A stretch of DNA of 64,000 nucleotides from Apium graveolens (taxonomy: Eukaryota; Streptophyta; Magnoliopsida; Apiales; Apiaceae). A program made the position numbers and the translations under genes. The DNA lies in the NCBI RefSeq assembly GCF_009905375.1, contig NC_133653.1, positions 62,747,956-62,811,955 of the forward strand, written 5' to 3'. Shown here piece by piece: positions 54,408-64,000 of this stretch (position 1 is its first letter; every line of letters starts with the position of its first letter). The notes beneath the pieces are model-generated. The model did no database searches, had not been told where the DNA came from, and was given only the letters and a program-made list of their open reading frames with translations.

Positions 54408-57400
54408 TTATACACTACACATGCCAAGTTCCCTTCGAATGGTAGAAAATCTTGCTTCGCCAAGGGGTTTTGTAAAGATATCTGCCAATTGATATTCAGT
54501 AGGTATAAAAACTAATTCAATCTTACCTTTGGCAGCATTATCTCTCAAGAAATGGTGACGAACATCAATATGCTTTGTTCTTGAGTGATTAACTGGATTC
54601 TTTGATATGTTGATGGTGCTAGTGTTGTCACAATAGATTGGAACTTTGCCACACTTGATTCCAAAATCTCGTAGAGTCTGAATCATCCACAAAATTTGAG
54701 AGCAACAGCTACCAGCTGCCAAATACTCACCTTCTGCTGTGGATAATGCAACTGAAGTTTGTTTCTTACTTTGCCAAGATACGAGACTTTGTCCTAAATA
54801 TGTACAAATACCACTTGTGCTCTTTCTATCAGTTTGACAACATGCATAGTCAGCATCACTATACCCCACAAGATCAAATATGCTTGTAATAGGATAAAAT
54901 AACCCAAGATTAATAGTCCCACTTAAATATCAAAATATTCTTTTAACTGCATTTAAGTGTGATTCCTTAGGTTTAGCTTGAAAACGAGCGCATACACAAA
55001 CAATATACATAATATCTGGCCGAGAAGCAGTAAGATATAAAAGACTACCAATCATACCTCTATACTTCTTGATATCAACATCTTTACCTTTTTTATCCGA
55101 TGTCAGCTTGCTATTTTGATTCATGGGAGTAGATTTCGGCTTGACTTTGTCAAAACCAAATATGGTCAGCAAATTCTTGACATATTTTGATTGATGCACA
55201 TAAATTCCATCTTTAGATTGTTTAATTTGGAGCCCCAAGAAATAATTGAGCTCACCCATCATGCTCATGTCAAATTCACTGCTCATACACTTAGAAAACC
55301 ACTCACACATAGAATCATTAGTGGATCCAAAGATTATATCATTTACATATATCTGGACAATCAAAATATCATTACCATTTTGCTTAGTAAATAAAGTAGG
55401 ATCATTTTTACCTCGAATGAAGCCATTTTTGATCAAAAACTTACTAAGCCTCTTGTACCAAGCCCTTGGTGCTTGCTTTATGCCATATAATGCCTTCTTG
55501 AGCTGGTAAACATAGTCCGGATGTTGTTCATATTCAAAACCAGGGGGTTGCTTAACATAAACTTCCTCTTCCAGAAATCCATTAAGAAAAGCACTTTTGA
55601 CGTCCATTTGATGTAGCTTGATCTTCTTGTAGCATGCATAAGCAAGAAGCATCCTAATTGATTCCAATCTAGCTACTGGAGCATAAGTTTGATCAAAGTC
55701 AATGCCTTCTTGTTGGTTGTACCCTTGTGCCAAGAGCCTTGCTTTATTTCGAGTAACAGTACCAAATCCATCCACTTTATTTTTGAAAATCCATTTTGTA
55801 CCAATGATTGAAGCACCCTTTGGTGGCTTGACCAGTTTCCAAACATCACATCGTTCGAATTGATTGAGTTTTTCTTGCATAGCCGTGAACCAATTTTCAT
55901 CTTCAAGTGCTTCTTTGACATTCTTGGGTTCCTCTTGAGCTAAAAATGCAGCATAAGCACAAAAATTTGCAGTGCCTTTTCTTGTCTTGAGACCATCAGA
56001 AATATCACCAATAACCTGTTCTGGAGGGTGATTCTTCACTGTCCGTGTAGCTTTTGGCAATGAATGATTTGCAATATCTTCATGTGAAGTCTTCCTTATC
56101 TTAGATGGAGGAGCTAAGTCTTCACCATCATAGATTGGCATTTTATCCTTTGCTCTATTTCCTCTAGGACCATCAAGAGTCATATTTGCCATCTTTACAA
56201 TTGCATCATCAACTGGAGTAGAAGGTTCTGCTTGCTGATTTCCTGAGGCAGTTTCAATTTCAGCTTGCTGTTTTCCAGAATCAGTCTCTGTTTCAGCTTG
56301 CTGTTTTGCAGCTTCACCTGCATCCTCTTCCTCGTCTCTTGGAAGATCATTATTAGGTTCTTGAAAAGTAACATATATAGATTCCTCAACAATATTCTTA
56401 GACAAATTATAAACTCTATAGGTTTTACTATTCATAGAATAACCAAGAAAAATAGCTTCATAAGATTTAGCATCAAATTTACCATCATTACCAATTGTCT
56501 TGAGCACAAAACACTTTGAGCCAAAGATTCTGAAGTAACTGATGTTGGGCCTCTTTTTCTTGAGCAATTCATATGGAGTGTTGTCCAAAATAGGTCTTAT
56601 CAATACTCTATTCAAAACATAGCATGCTGTGTTGACTGCTTCTGCCCAAAAACTTCTAGGTAACTTGCTTTCTTGCAACAAAGTCCTTGCTGTCTCTTGC
56701 AGTGACCTATTCTTGCGTTCCACCACACCATTTTGTTGTGGAGTCCTTGGAGCCGAGAATTCATGTGATATTCCTCTTTCTTCACAATAAGTAACAAAGT
56801 CTTTTTGGAATTCACCACCTCGATCACTCCTTATTCCTACAAGCTTTGTATTGAGCGTATTCTCAAGTAATTTAATTAGTTTCTCAAACTCATTAAAAGC
56901 AGCATCTTTAGTTCTAAGAAACAATACCCATGTAGAACGAGAATAATCATCAACAATTACAAAACCATATTGCTTACCTCCTATACTTTTATAAGCTTCT
57001 GGACCAAATAAGTCTAAATGTAAAAGTTCTAAGGGTTTGGAAGTAGATACCATTTTCTTTGCTTTGTGAGTACTTCTAATTTGCTTGCCTAATTGGCATG
57101 CCGAACACACCTCAGTCTTGACATACTTGATTTTGGGTAAACCTTTGACTAGCTTCTTCTTTGAAAGCTTGTTAAGTAAGTCCATATGAGCATGACCCAA
57201 TCTTCTATGCCAAACATAAGGATCAGTGTCTATTGCAGCAAGACAGCAAGCTGTTTTCTGCAACTCAAAGTCCAAAATATATATATTTCCTTCCCTTCTA
57301 GCAACTAGGGGGACTTTGTTAGTACCAATAGTAATAATACACTTATCAATACCAAAGTTAACAGTATGACCATCATCATATAACTGACTTATGCTAAGCA

Positions 57401-57626
57401 GATTATATTTAAGGCCTTTAACATATTAAACTTTATCAATTGAAATGTGTTTATTACCTATTTTACCTTTTCCAAGAATTTGAAGAGTTTTGCTATCACC
57501 AATAGTCACTCTTCCACCCTTTTTCATCTGAAGACTCAAGAATTGTGCTTTGTCTCCACTCATATGTCTAGTACATCCGCTATCTAAAATCCATTGAGTT
57601 AATTTGACTCGAGCGGCAAGACACAT
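54408..57626 (-). pseudogene. pol: SV4 pol (PR-IN-RT-RH) with two stops and a changed RT catalytic residue
   Basis: One frame throughout. Protease WILDSGCTRHMSGD (57560-57610); a TAA at 57428-57426 (CAA to TAA expected) follows. Integrase HRRLGHAHMDLLNKL, CSACQLGKQ, LLHLDLFGP, RSDRGGEF and [41 protein letters not shown] and [17 protein letters not shown]; RNase [20 protein letters not shown] and STAEGEYLAAG. A second stop near 54927 replaces Arg in the FRYL motif (CGA to TGA). The RT box is YVND (AAT at 55341-55343) instead of YVDD. All three lesions are C-to-T or G-to-A changes. Not functional as it stands. Confidence 0.9.
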
Positions 57627-57647
57627 CTACAAAACACATAAAACAAC

Positions 57648-59684
57648 TCAACCTTTTGGTACCCAAAGTTTGTTGGGTCCGACATGGTTAGCAGATAAAA
57701 CATATAAAACATGTAAATCAGATTTCTTTATCCATTTTTGGATAAATCTAGATGATTTAACTCTGCCAGCCTGATGATGGTAAGCTGTCTTTATTCTGCC
57801 ATTCTGATCATAGTAAGCTGTTTTCTGTTTGTTTCCTCCATGGTATGATTTTTGTCCATTCTGAACTTTGCAATGCTTTTCAAGATGCCCTTTCTTTCCA
57901 CATCTGTTGCATATCTTCCAAGGCATAGCATAATCATAGGGTAAGCCATGTTTTCCTTCATATCTTAGAGCTTTGTCCTTCTTGTTTGCATTCATTCCAA
58001 TTCCTTCTCTGACCAATGGAATATTTGTGTTGTTCATCATAGATTTGAGACTTTCTTCTCCTTGAACAAACGATCCCATGCCCTTTTTCAGATCCTCCAC
58101 TTCCTTTGTGAGCAGATCAATCTTTTCAGCTTGCTGACTTATGATTTCAGCTTGTTGAGATGGTTCTTCTGCTTGATTTGAAGGTGTTGCATCTATTGAT
58201 TCTCTGAGTTCGAACAGCTCCAAACATTCATCCCTTGCTTCAATCTCCTTCTTTAACTCTGTGATCTCCATTAATTGAGTCTTGTTTCTTTTGAGGAGAA
58301 TTTTGTTGAAGTTTTCCACATGACTAACTTTAGCTTGAAGATCCTTGATTTCAGCCTCTTTGTCAGCTTGTGTAGGTACCTTCTTGTCAATCTAAGTATC
58401 TACTTTGCTCATCAAATCTTGAACCATAGTCTTGAGATAATTATTCTTCTCTTTTAGCTTGCTATTTTCAGCTTTAAGAGAATAATATTCACCCATAGAT
58501 ACATTCTTACATTCCTGCATGGTTAGTGGTTCCAAAACCATATTTTCAGAAGATAAATTATATTTACAAGAGTTTACCTCACTCTGATCTTCTTCTGAAT
58601 CACTATCTAGGTATCCACTTTCTGAATTTCCTCGAACAGAATCATCATCAAGTCCAACTAGGGCAAGATTGACCATGTCTCCACTTGAATCATCACTGGA
58701 AACTGAGTCATCATCACTCCAAGTCATTAGAGCTTTAGGTTTCTTCTTATCCTTGAAGACAGTTTGCTGTTTTGACTTCAATTTATAGCAGTCCCGCTTA
58801 TAATGGCCTGGCTTTCCACATTCAAAGCATGTCTGATCTTTAGAATCCTTGTTGGGCTTCTTGTTGTTGGAAAATCTGCCTTTATCTCTTTTCAGCTTGT
58901 TCTTCTTCTCGATCATCTTTCTGATCTTCCTGGATATTAAAGCTAGTTCTTCGTCTGACTCATCTTCAGATTCCAGTAAGCTATCATTAGTGTGAAGAGC
59001 TAATTGCTTCATTTGAGCAACTGGAGCTTGCATAGAACTTGATTGGCTTTCCTTGATTTTGCTTTCAAATTGTTCCAATTCTGCAAAAACAGCCAATTGA
59101 TCCATGGTATCTATAGTTGGAGAGGATTCTAGAGCTGTTACCTTTGGTTCATAGATAAATGGCACAGCATTAAGTATCTTCATGTTGATTTCCTCTTGTG
59201 GGATATGTTTGCCAAGCTGCTTTAAGGCATTCAGATTTATCTGGAATCTAGCTTGACTTTCTCGAATAGTTTCTCCGTCTTGAAGCTTGAAATTTCCAAA
59301 CTCATTCATTAGTTTACTCAATTTCACCTTTCTTAAACTCTTGGATCCTTCGTGATACAATTCCAGAGTATCCCATATCTCTTTAGCTGATTTGCATGAA
59401 GAGACTTTATCACATTCACTAGGACATAACCCATTCATGAGAGAATTCCTAGCCTTTCCATTGAAGCTGTATTTGATTAGTTCAGCCTCTGTGAGATCAT
59501 CAACGTCTTTCACTTTGCCTTCTTTGTCCTTAAACTCAAAAGGACCCTTCTGAACAACTCTCAAAGCTAGTGGCTCCCTGGATAGATACACTTCCATGCG
59601 ACCTTTCCACCAGTTATAGTTTTCTGTACCAAGCAAAAGAGGTGCTCGGTAATCTGAGGTTCCTTCGGGATATTTGTCAGCCAT
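57648..59684 (-). pseudogene. gag: SV4 gag with one nonsense codon
   Basis: Starts MADKYPEGTSDYRAPLLLG, 46 nt from the primer-binding site. Gag core (NYNWWKGRMEVYLS, AKEIWDTLELYHEGS), zinc knuckle CFECGKPGHYKRDC, coiled-coil-like region, second knuckle CNRCGKKGHLEKHC, and the end PNKLWVPKG. An in-frame TAG at 58394-58392 lies between the two knuckles (a CAG codon is expected). Gag and pol share one frame, separated by stop codons, unlike SV3, where pol is in another frame. GCTTGCTG-type motifs occur at 57775-57820, 58127, 58148 and 58456. Confidence 0.88.
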
Positions 59685-59729
59685 TTCGATCGAATACTAT
59701 TCCTGTTACAGAAAGATTAGTATACCAAA

Positions 59730-59741
59730 GCTCTGATACCA
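59730..59741 (-). other. SV4 primer-binding site (initiator tRNA-Met type)
   Basis: On the minus strand TGGTATCAGAGC, two bases from the 5' LTR. Confidence 0.9.
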
Positions 59742-59743
59742 AC

Positions 59744-60945
59744 TGAAATTACACCTAGAGGGGGGTGAATAGGTGATTATGGCTAACTAGGATTACTTTT
59801 AAATTTTACCCAAAAATAGCTTACTGAGATTTTACCAACAGAACTATAATCTGACAATGATACTAAGCTGATATGACTAAATGCAATGCAGAAAATAATG
59901 TGCATGAAAGTAAATAGAACACACAAGAATTTTAGCCAGGTTCGACCCCTAAGCCCCTATGGTCTACGTCCTGGTCCCTTACCAACTTGGTAAGAGAATA
60001 TATTATTGATCAATGAAGGTTACAACTACAAGATACAATAATATATCTCCCTTTATCCCAGCTGCTGATAATGGCTTGCTGAAACCCTGTTTAAGAACCT
60101 ACTCTCTAAGTACTATACTACCCCGTAGTACAAACTCCTCTAGGAAGTACCACTAAACCCTTGTTTCCCTAGCCAACTTATCCAGCAACTAATCAATACA
60201 ATTTGAACAATACAAATCAGTGATAAAGTTTACAACTCAAACTATAGACTCTCTCTAAGATAAAACACGTGTATATATTTAGAGCTGGAGAGCATTTTAG
60301 AAACAATAAAGATCAGGAGTTGTATGTGTTCTTGCTTGCAAAGTCGTCAGTCATAAAACTGCAAGAAACCACATATATAACCACACATTAACGTTTGAAA
60401 CATTCTCAACAACTTACAACGGCTAGAATCCAATTCTTTAGTTTAAGATCGTTGGGATGGTTTCCAACGTTCATGTGTACGTTAGATAGAAGAGAAAGAA
60501 AGATGTCCAACGTACAGAAAATATCTCTTCTATTTTGTAGAGGATAAAACGTTTTAATCAGAAGATAGAAGAAAGAGTTTGAAAGAGAAACAAACTCCTA
60601 TTCTTTAGGAAATCAATTTGAATAAGTAAAAACATTTTATAAATGAGCTCTCTATATATCATGCACATTTATTATATTAGAGAAGTCCTTACAACTGATA
60701 TATATAAAGATCCTATAAAATCTCCAAGAAATTCGACTTCCTTGTTGAATCTGGACTGTGCATCTTGGCTTGCTGTTATTCTGACAATCGTGATCATAGC
60801 TTGCTAAAATAGATTACTGTCTTATGATAGCTTGCTGTCATGATACTTAAACAGCACTGATATCAAGCTGTTATATCCTGCAAACATTCTCAAATAACAA
60901 CATGATGGCTTGCTGTGTTGTGATCATCAAAACTAAGGTGTTACA
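59744..60945 (-). repeat. SV4 5' LTR
   Basis: 1202 bp, the partner of 51141-52342, with the same GCTTGCTG series. Followed by AACCA. Confidence 0.95.
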
Positions 60946-62176
60946 AACCACATATCAAAACGAAGCTTGAAACATAACCTATCTAAGCATGGAAGTTGTT
61001 AGTTTATAGAAGTGGGTGTTCGGGTCCAACAGTTAATCAAAAAACAGTTTATAGAAAATCGGGCATTACGACGGCTATAACCTAACGATTTCCAAAGTTT
61101 AAACTACAGCAAATCCTCACCAATTTAACAACAATCCAACATCCATCAACATCAAACTAGACCCATTCATCTAAGCACCATTATCATCCAAACAAACCAA
61201 ACTTAAAACTAAGGGTTCAAGAGTTTATACCTTCCTTGGAGAGTGGATAGTCACTAACAAGCCTCTAGGAACCTTGATCCATGCTTAATCAACCTTAAGC
61301 TTTCATGAAAATCAAGAAAATTAAAGTAAGTTACTATTCACTACTATTCATCATCATCTTTGATGAGTGGATTAGCTAAGAAAACCATGGAATCTTGATC
61401 TTAAACTCATGGTATAACTAAGTTATGAAATATAGGATCCAAGGAAACAAACCTTGTAATTTTCCATGGCCTAGAACTTGAGTTTCGAAAATCTAATTCT
61501 TAATTTCTTGAAAAGGCCGAATGGAAGAAGAAAGAAATGGGGGAGAGCTTTTCCTTGCTTGGTTTTCCTTGGGAAATGAGATAGAAATGCTTGGTGGAGG
61601 AGATTTTTGAACAAATATCTTGATAAAGTGATGACATCACTCATACATGTCATTGCTTGCATCATTCCTTTGCCACATGTCCTTCCCTTATGGTTTGATG
61701 ATGTCATCCTCCTCTAATTTCTTTGATTAGTGCTTAATTATTTGGTTAATCCTTTGGTTACCTATATAAGCTTGATCCTTGGATGCTTATTTGTTTTACG
61801 GTTCGCTTCACTCTCGTTCTCAATGATCGTTCGAGGGATCATATCCGGGATCTTATTACTTGGGTTCCCCTAAACCTTTCTCAATATTTTATATTCTTTT
61901 TATGATCCTCTCTTAAAATCCTTGAATTTAAACCCTTTTAATCATGTTACCTTATACTCAATTCTTTCGTTATCTGGTGGATTTTCGGGAAAAATCAAAG
62001 TGTTCGAATTTGGATTCTGACGATCTTTACATACAATTATTTATTTTATGGAATACTAATACGATCTCAGAATAACAATAAAAGAAATCTACAAGGTGAG
62101 GCATGAAAGTTTTCTTATTCAGCAAAATCACTATTCATAAGGGTTACAAAAAGTCCAAAATTTTGGGGTTATTACA
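60946..62176 (-). repeat. TEK1 3' LTR, right segment
   Basis: This continues the LTR after SV4, beginning with the duplicated AACCA and ending GGGTTATTACA at 62176. The minus strand holds TATA-like sequence near 61760. No convincing ORF. Confidence 0.7.
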
Positions 62177-62289
62177 GTCTCCCCTCCTTAAAAGGATTCC
62201 GTCCCGGAATCAGATAGAAAAAGAATAGGGATACTCTCTTAGCATTGCACTTTCTAACTATCCAGTAAATTTTCCCACATTGTGGTTCT

Positions 62290-62970
62290 ATCATCAAACT
62301 CTGACTAGTTTCATAACCCTTCTCCTAAACACTTGTTCCTTTTCGATCTATAACCTTTCATATAGGTTACGTCTGGTTGCATGTCTATGCGCTTATATGC
62401 CCATATTTGTCTGGCATCCGAATTACACTTCCTTAACATTGATACGTGGAACACGTTATGAACTTGCTACATGTCGGGGTTAGGGCTAGCTCATATGCTA
62501 ATTTCCCAATACGTCTTAATATATCCAAGGGTCCAATAATTCGTGGGCTTAGCTTTCCTTTCTTTCCGAACCTCATCCATCCTTTCCAAGGGAATACCTA
62601 TAACAGCACTAGGTCCCCTACTACCTATTCTTTTTCCTTTCGTGTCAAATCAACATACTTCTGATGTCCATCTTGGGCTACTATCAACCGTCCTTTTATT
62701 AGATCTATTTATCCTTGGTCCTTTGGACTACTGCAAGTCCGAGCATCTTGCGCTCTACAACTTCATCCTAACATAAGGGAGATCGACATTGTCTTCCCTC
62801 AAGGATCTCATAAGGCGATACCTCGATACCTGACATACGATCTATTGTCGTGAAAAAACTCAATCCGCGTTACGTGATCCTTCCAAATTCTTTCAAGTCT
62901 ATTGCACAGAATCTCATCATAGCTTCTAGCATTATAGCTTTTGCTTCTCAATACCCATTCTTTTCCAGTT
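62290..62970 (-). pseudogene. TEK1 integrase C-terminal part (broken)
   Basis: The minus strand, in several frames with stops, reads blocks typical of chromovirus integrase: SPYEILEGRQCRSPLC, ERKMLGLAVVQRTKDK, RLIVAQDGHQKYVDLTRKEK, then GKKGKLSPRIIGPLDILRRI and GKLAYELAL, the GPY/F module that tethers integrase. Typical residues such as Trp in the CWDE motif are replaced by stops, so it is a pseudogene. The position just inside the polypurine tract fits the end of pol. Confidence 0.75.
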
Positions 62971-64000
62971 TGTAATCGCTACTATCTTCCGTTCCTAATA
63001 TTATACTGGTTATACTTTTGCTCGTTAGCGTTCTATAACCTTTTAATAACCACGTCAACCTTAGTATCATGAACACATTAGAATCGAAATGCCACCATAC
63101 TTGTTACCACTTCATCTCTAGCTGCCTCCATCTTCAAAAGCTTGGTCCTTCGTATAGAAGTAAAATAATTTATTGAGAGATCACTATGATCATGAACACT
63201 TGTTCTATTGCATAGTTAGTACAGAAGGTGGCCAGCCTTTAGTACTTGACAAGTAATTAAACAATAGATGGTATCCTACTAGGCTTCTATCACACAGATA
63301 GATAGTCATTCGGCAATACCTCCCCTTCTAGAAGGGTTGTTCTTCTCAGCTTATACAAAATGAAAAGGAGAGAAAAGAATGATTTGAAGAGAATTGTATA
63401 TATAAATAAAATATACTGCCACAAAATATCTGGCTTGAAATCTACCTCTGAACTATAGAGGTTTATCATAGGAGAACAGAACATATATGTATATAAATCA
63501 ACATCAATTATAATAGCATCGCATTTCACATGCCTAAATATTTTTGCTATTCCGTCCATCATTCTATGGACCCATGCTCTTCCTTCAGCTTATACTCAAT
63601 CACCTTTGAAACTCCCTCGACATCGAAAATCGAATCTGGGATCTCATTCTAGACATCATTGTTACTAGAATAATATGCTTGCACCGCAACCTTTCTCGTA
63701 TAGTAATACGACTCTCTATTGATAAGAAGGAATAAGTATTCAATAAGTAGATAATCTACTTAATTAGTCTATCAATGATAACTTATACACCACCATGACC
63801 CGATTAGTGGTACTCAATCTCAACATCCATTCCAATACAACTCTCACGGTTGTAAGTAATCGGCTCATTACTCGTAGAATCATTCCTGCATTACTATGGT
63901 CCACCGTTGACCTACTATAGTCGTTTGTTTTCCATGAAGTCTTAATAGCTAACCATACGGAGTCCATACATGCCGTATCAGATTCTTCTGAGGAGGTAAC
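62971..64000. other. Unassigned right edge, probably TEK1 interior
   Basis: In an undamaged element the integrase core and RT should follow here on the minus strand. I cannot recognise them in any frame. The sequence is not obviously repetitive, and small ORFs (63290-63562, 63764-63967) match nothing I know. It may be rearranged or very decayed gypsy DNA. Confidence 0.3.

Larger units (their letters stand above)
51141..60945 (-). mobile_element. SV4: Sirevirus-like Ty1/copia element with both LTRs
   Basis: Two 1202-bp LTRs (51141-52342 and 59744-60945), perfect target duplication AACCA (51136-51140 and 60946-60950), a primer-binding site, gag, pol, accessory ORF and a polypurine tract, in total 9805 bp. 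By eye the LTRs differ at about 30 positions (2.5%). Gag-pol is broken by a few point mutations only. It is inserted in the TEK1 LTR. Confidence 0.95.
48415..64000 (-). mobile_element. TEK1: chromovirus-type Ty3/gypsy element, partial, split by SV4
   Basis: The 3' LTR runs from 48415 (TGTAACACCCCC) to 62176 (GGGTTATTACA) and is interrupted by SV4; without SV4 and one duplicated pentamer it is 3952 bp, a size seen in Tekay/Del-type elements. A polypurine tract (minus strand AAGGAGGGGAGAC) lies at 62177-62189. The C-terminal part of integrase is recognisable at 62290-62970. The rest extends beyond the window. It cuts SV2 RT; the TSD would be TCTAA (48410-48414) if the other copy can be found. 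Confidence 0.75.

Overview
This window is nuclear DNA of a flowering plant, probably a eudicot. It is AT-rich, has no bacterial-style operons, and is filled almost edge to edge with transposable elements of plant-specific lineages: Sirevirus-like Ty1/copia, Tat-type and chromovirus-type Ty3/gypsy, and En/Spm (CACTA). I see no intact host gene. The only recognisable host-derived sequence is a captured NAD kinase fragment at 3460-3708. I cannot name the species.

Layout, with working names. SV1 (1-11009, minus) is a decayed Sirevirus-like copia element whose 5' LTR is at 10004-11009; its 3' LTR lies left of the window. It is split by PK1 (about 1921-6116), a DNA-transposon-like insert with many short subterminal repeats that carries NAD kinase exons. 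SV1 sits inside CAC1 (11010-16080, plus), a decayed CACTA element with two gene remnants. Next come a probable solo LTR, LTR-G (16086-17209), and SV2 (minus), a decayed Sirevirus-like element whose 3' LTR is 17215-17781. SV2 resumes at 47582-48414 and then continues beyond the right edge. SV3 (23626-47581, plus) is a well-preserved Sirevirus-like element inserted in the RNase H region of SV2, with target duplication AACCC. TAT1 (33906-44599, minus) is a nearly intact Tat-type gypsy element inside the accessory ORF of SV3 (target duplication TCTCC). TEK1 (48415 to beyond 64000, minus) is a chromovirus-type gypsy element inserted in the reverse transcriptase of SV2. Its roughly 3.95 kb LTR is split by SV4 (51141-60945, minus; target duplication AACCA), another Sirevirus-like element. 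The nesting is therefore SV2 containing SV3 containing TAT1, and SV2 containing TEK1 containing SV4. By eye the LTR pairs differ by about 1.5% (TAT1), 1.7% (SV3) and 2.5% (SV4).

How the genes work together: each LTR element encodes Gag (particle) and Pol (protease, integrase, reverse transcriptase, RNase H) for copy-and-paste transposition. All four SV elements and TAT1 also carry a large accessory ORF of unknown function. In the SV elements it follows pol in the same direction; in TAT1 it is antisense and spliced. Where the upstream DNA can be read (SV1, SV2, SV3, TAT1) the accessory ORF has its own TATA-type promoter.

The most interesting pattern is that each Sirevirus-like family carries its own short motif, repeated many times in both orientations: TCAACGGATR in SV3 (and a variant in SV1), TCAGAACTT in SV2, GCTTGCTG in SV4, and CTTGTCGATATCTC in LTR-G. 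In SV3, where it is clearest, the copies lie in the LTRs, the gag C-terminus, the integrase-RT linker, the spacer after pol and the accessory ORF, but I saw none in the conserved enzyme domains or in nested TAT1. I suggest these are cis sites read by a family-specific factor, possibly the accessory protein, by analogy with VANC anti-silencing proteins of VANDAL transposons. That is an inference.
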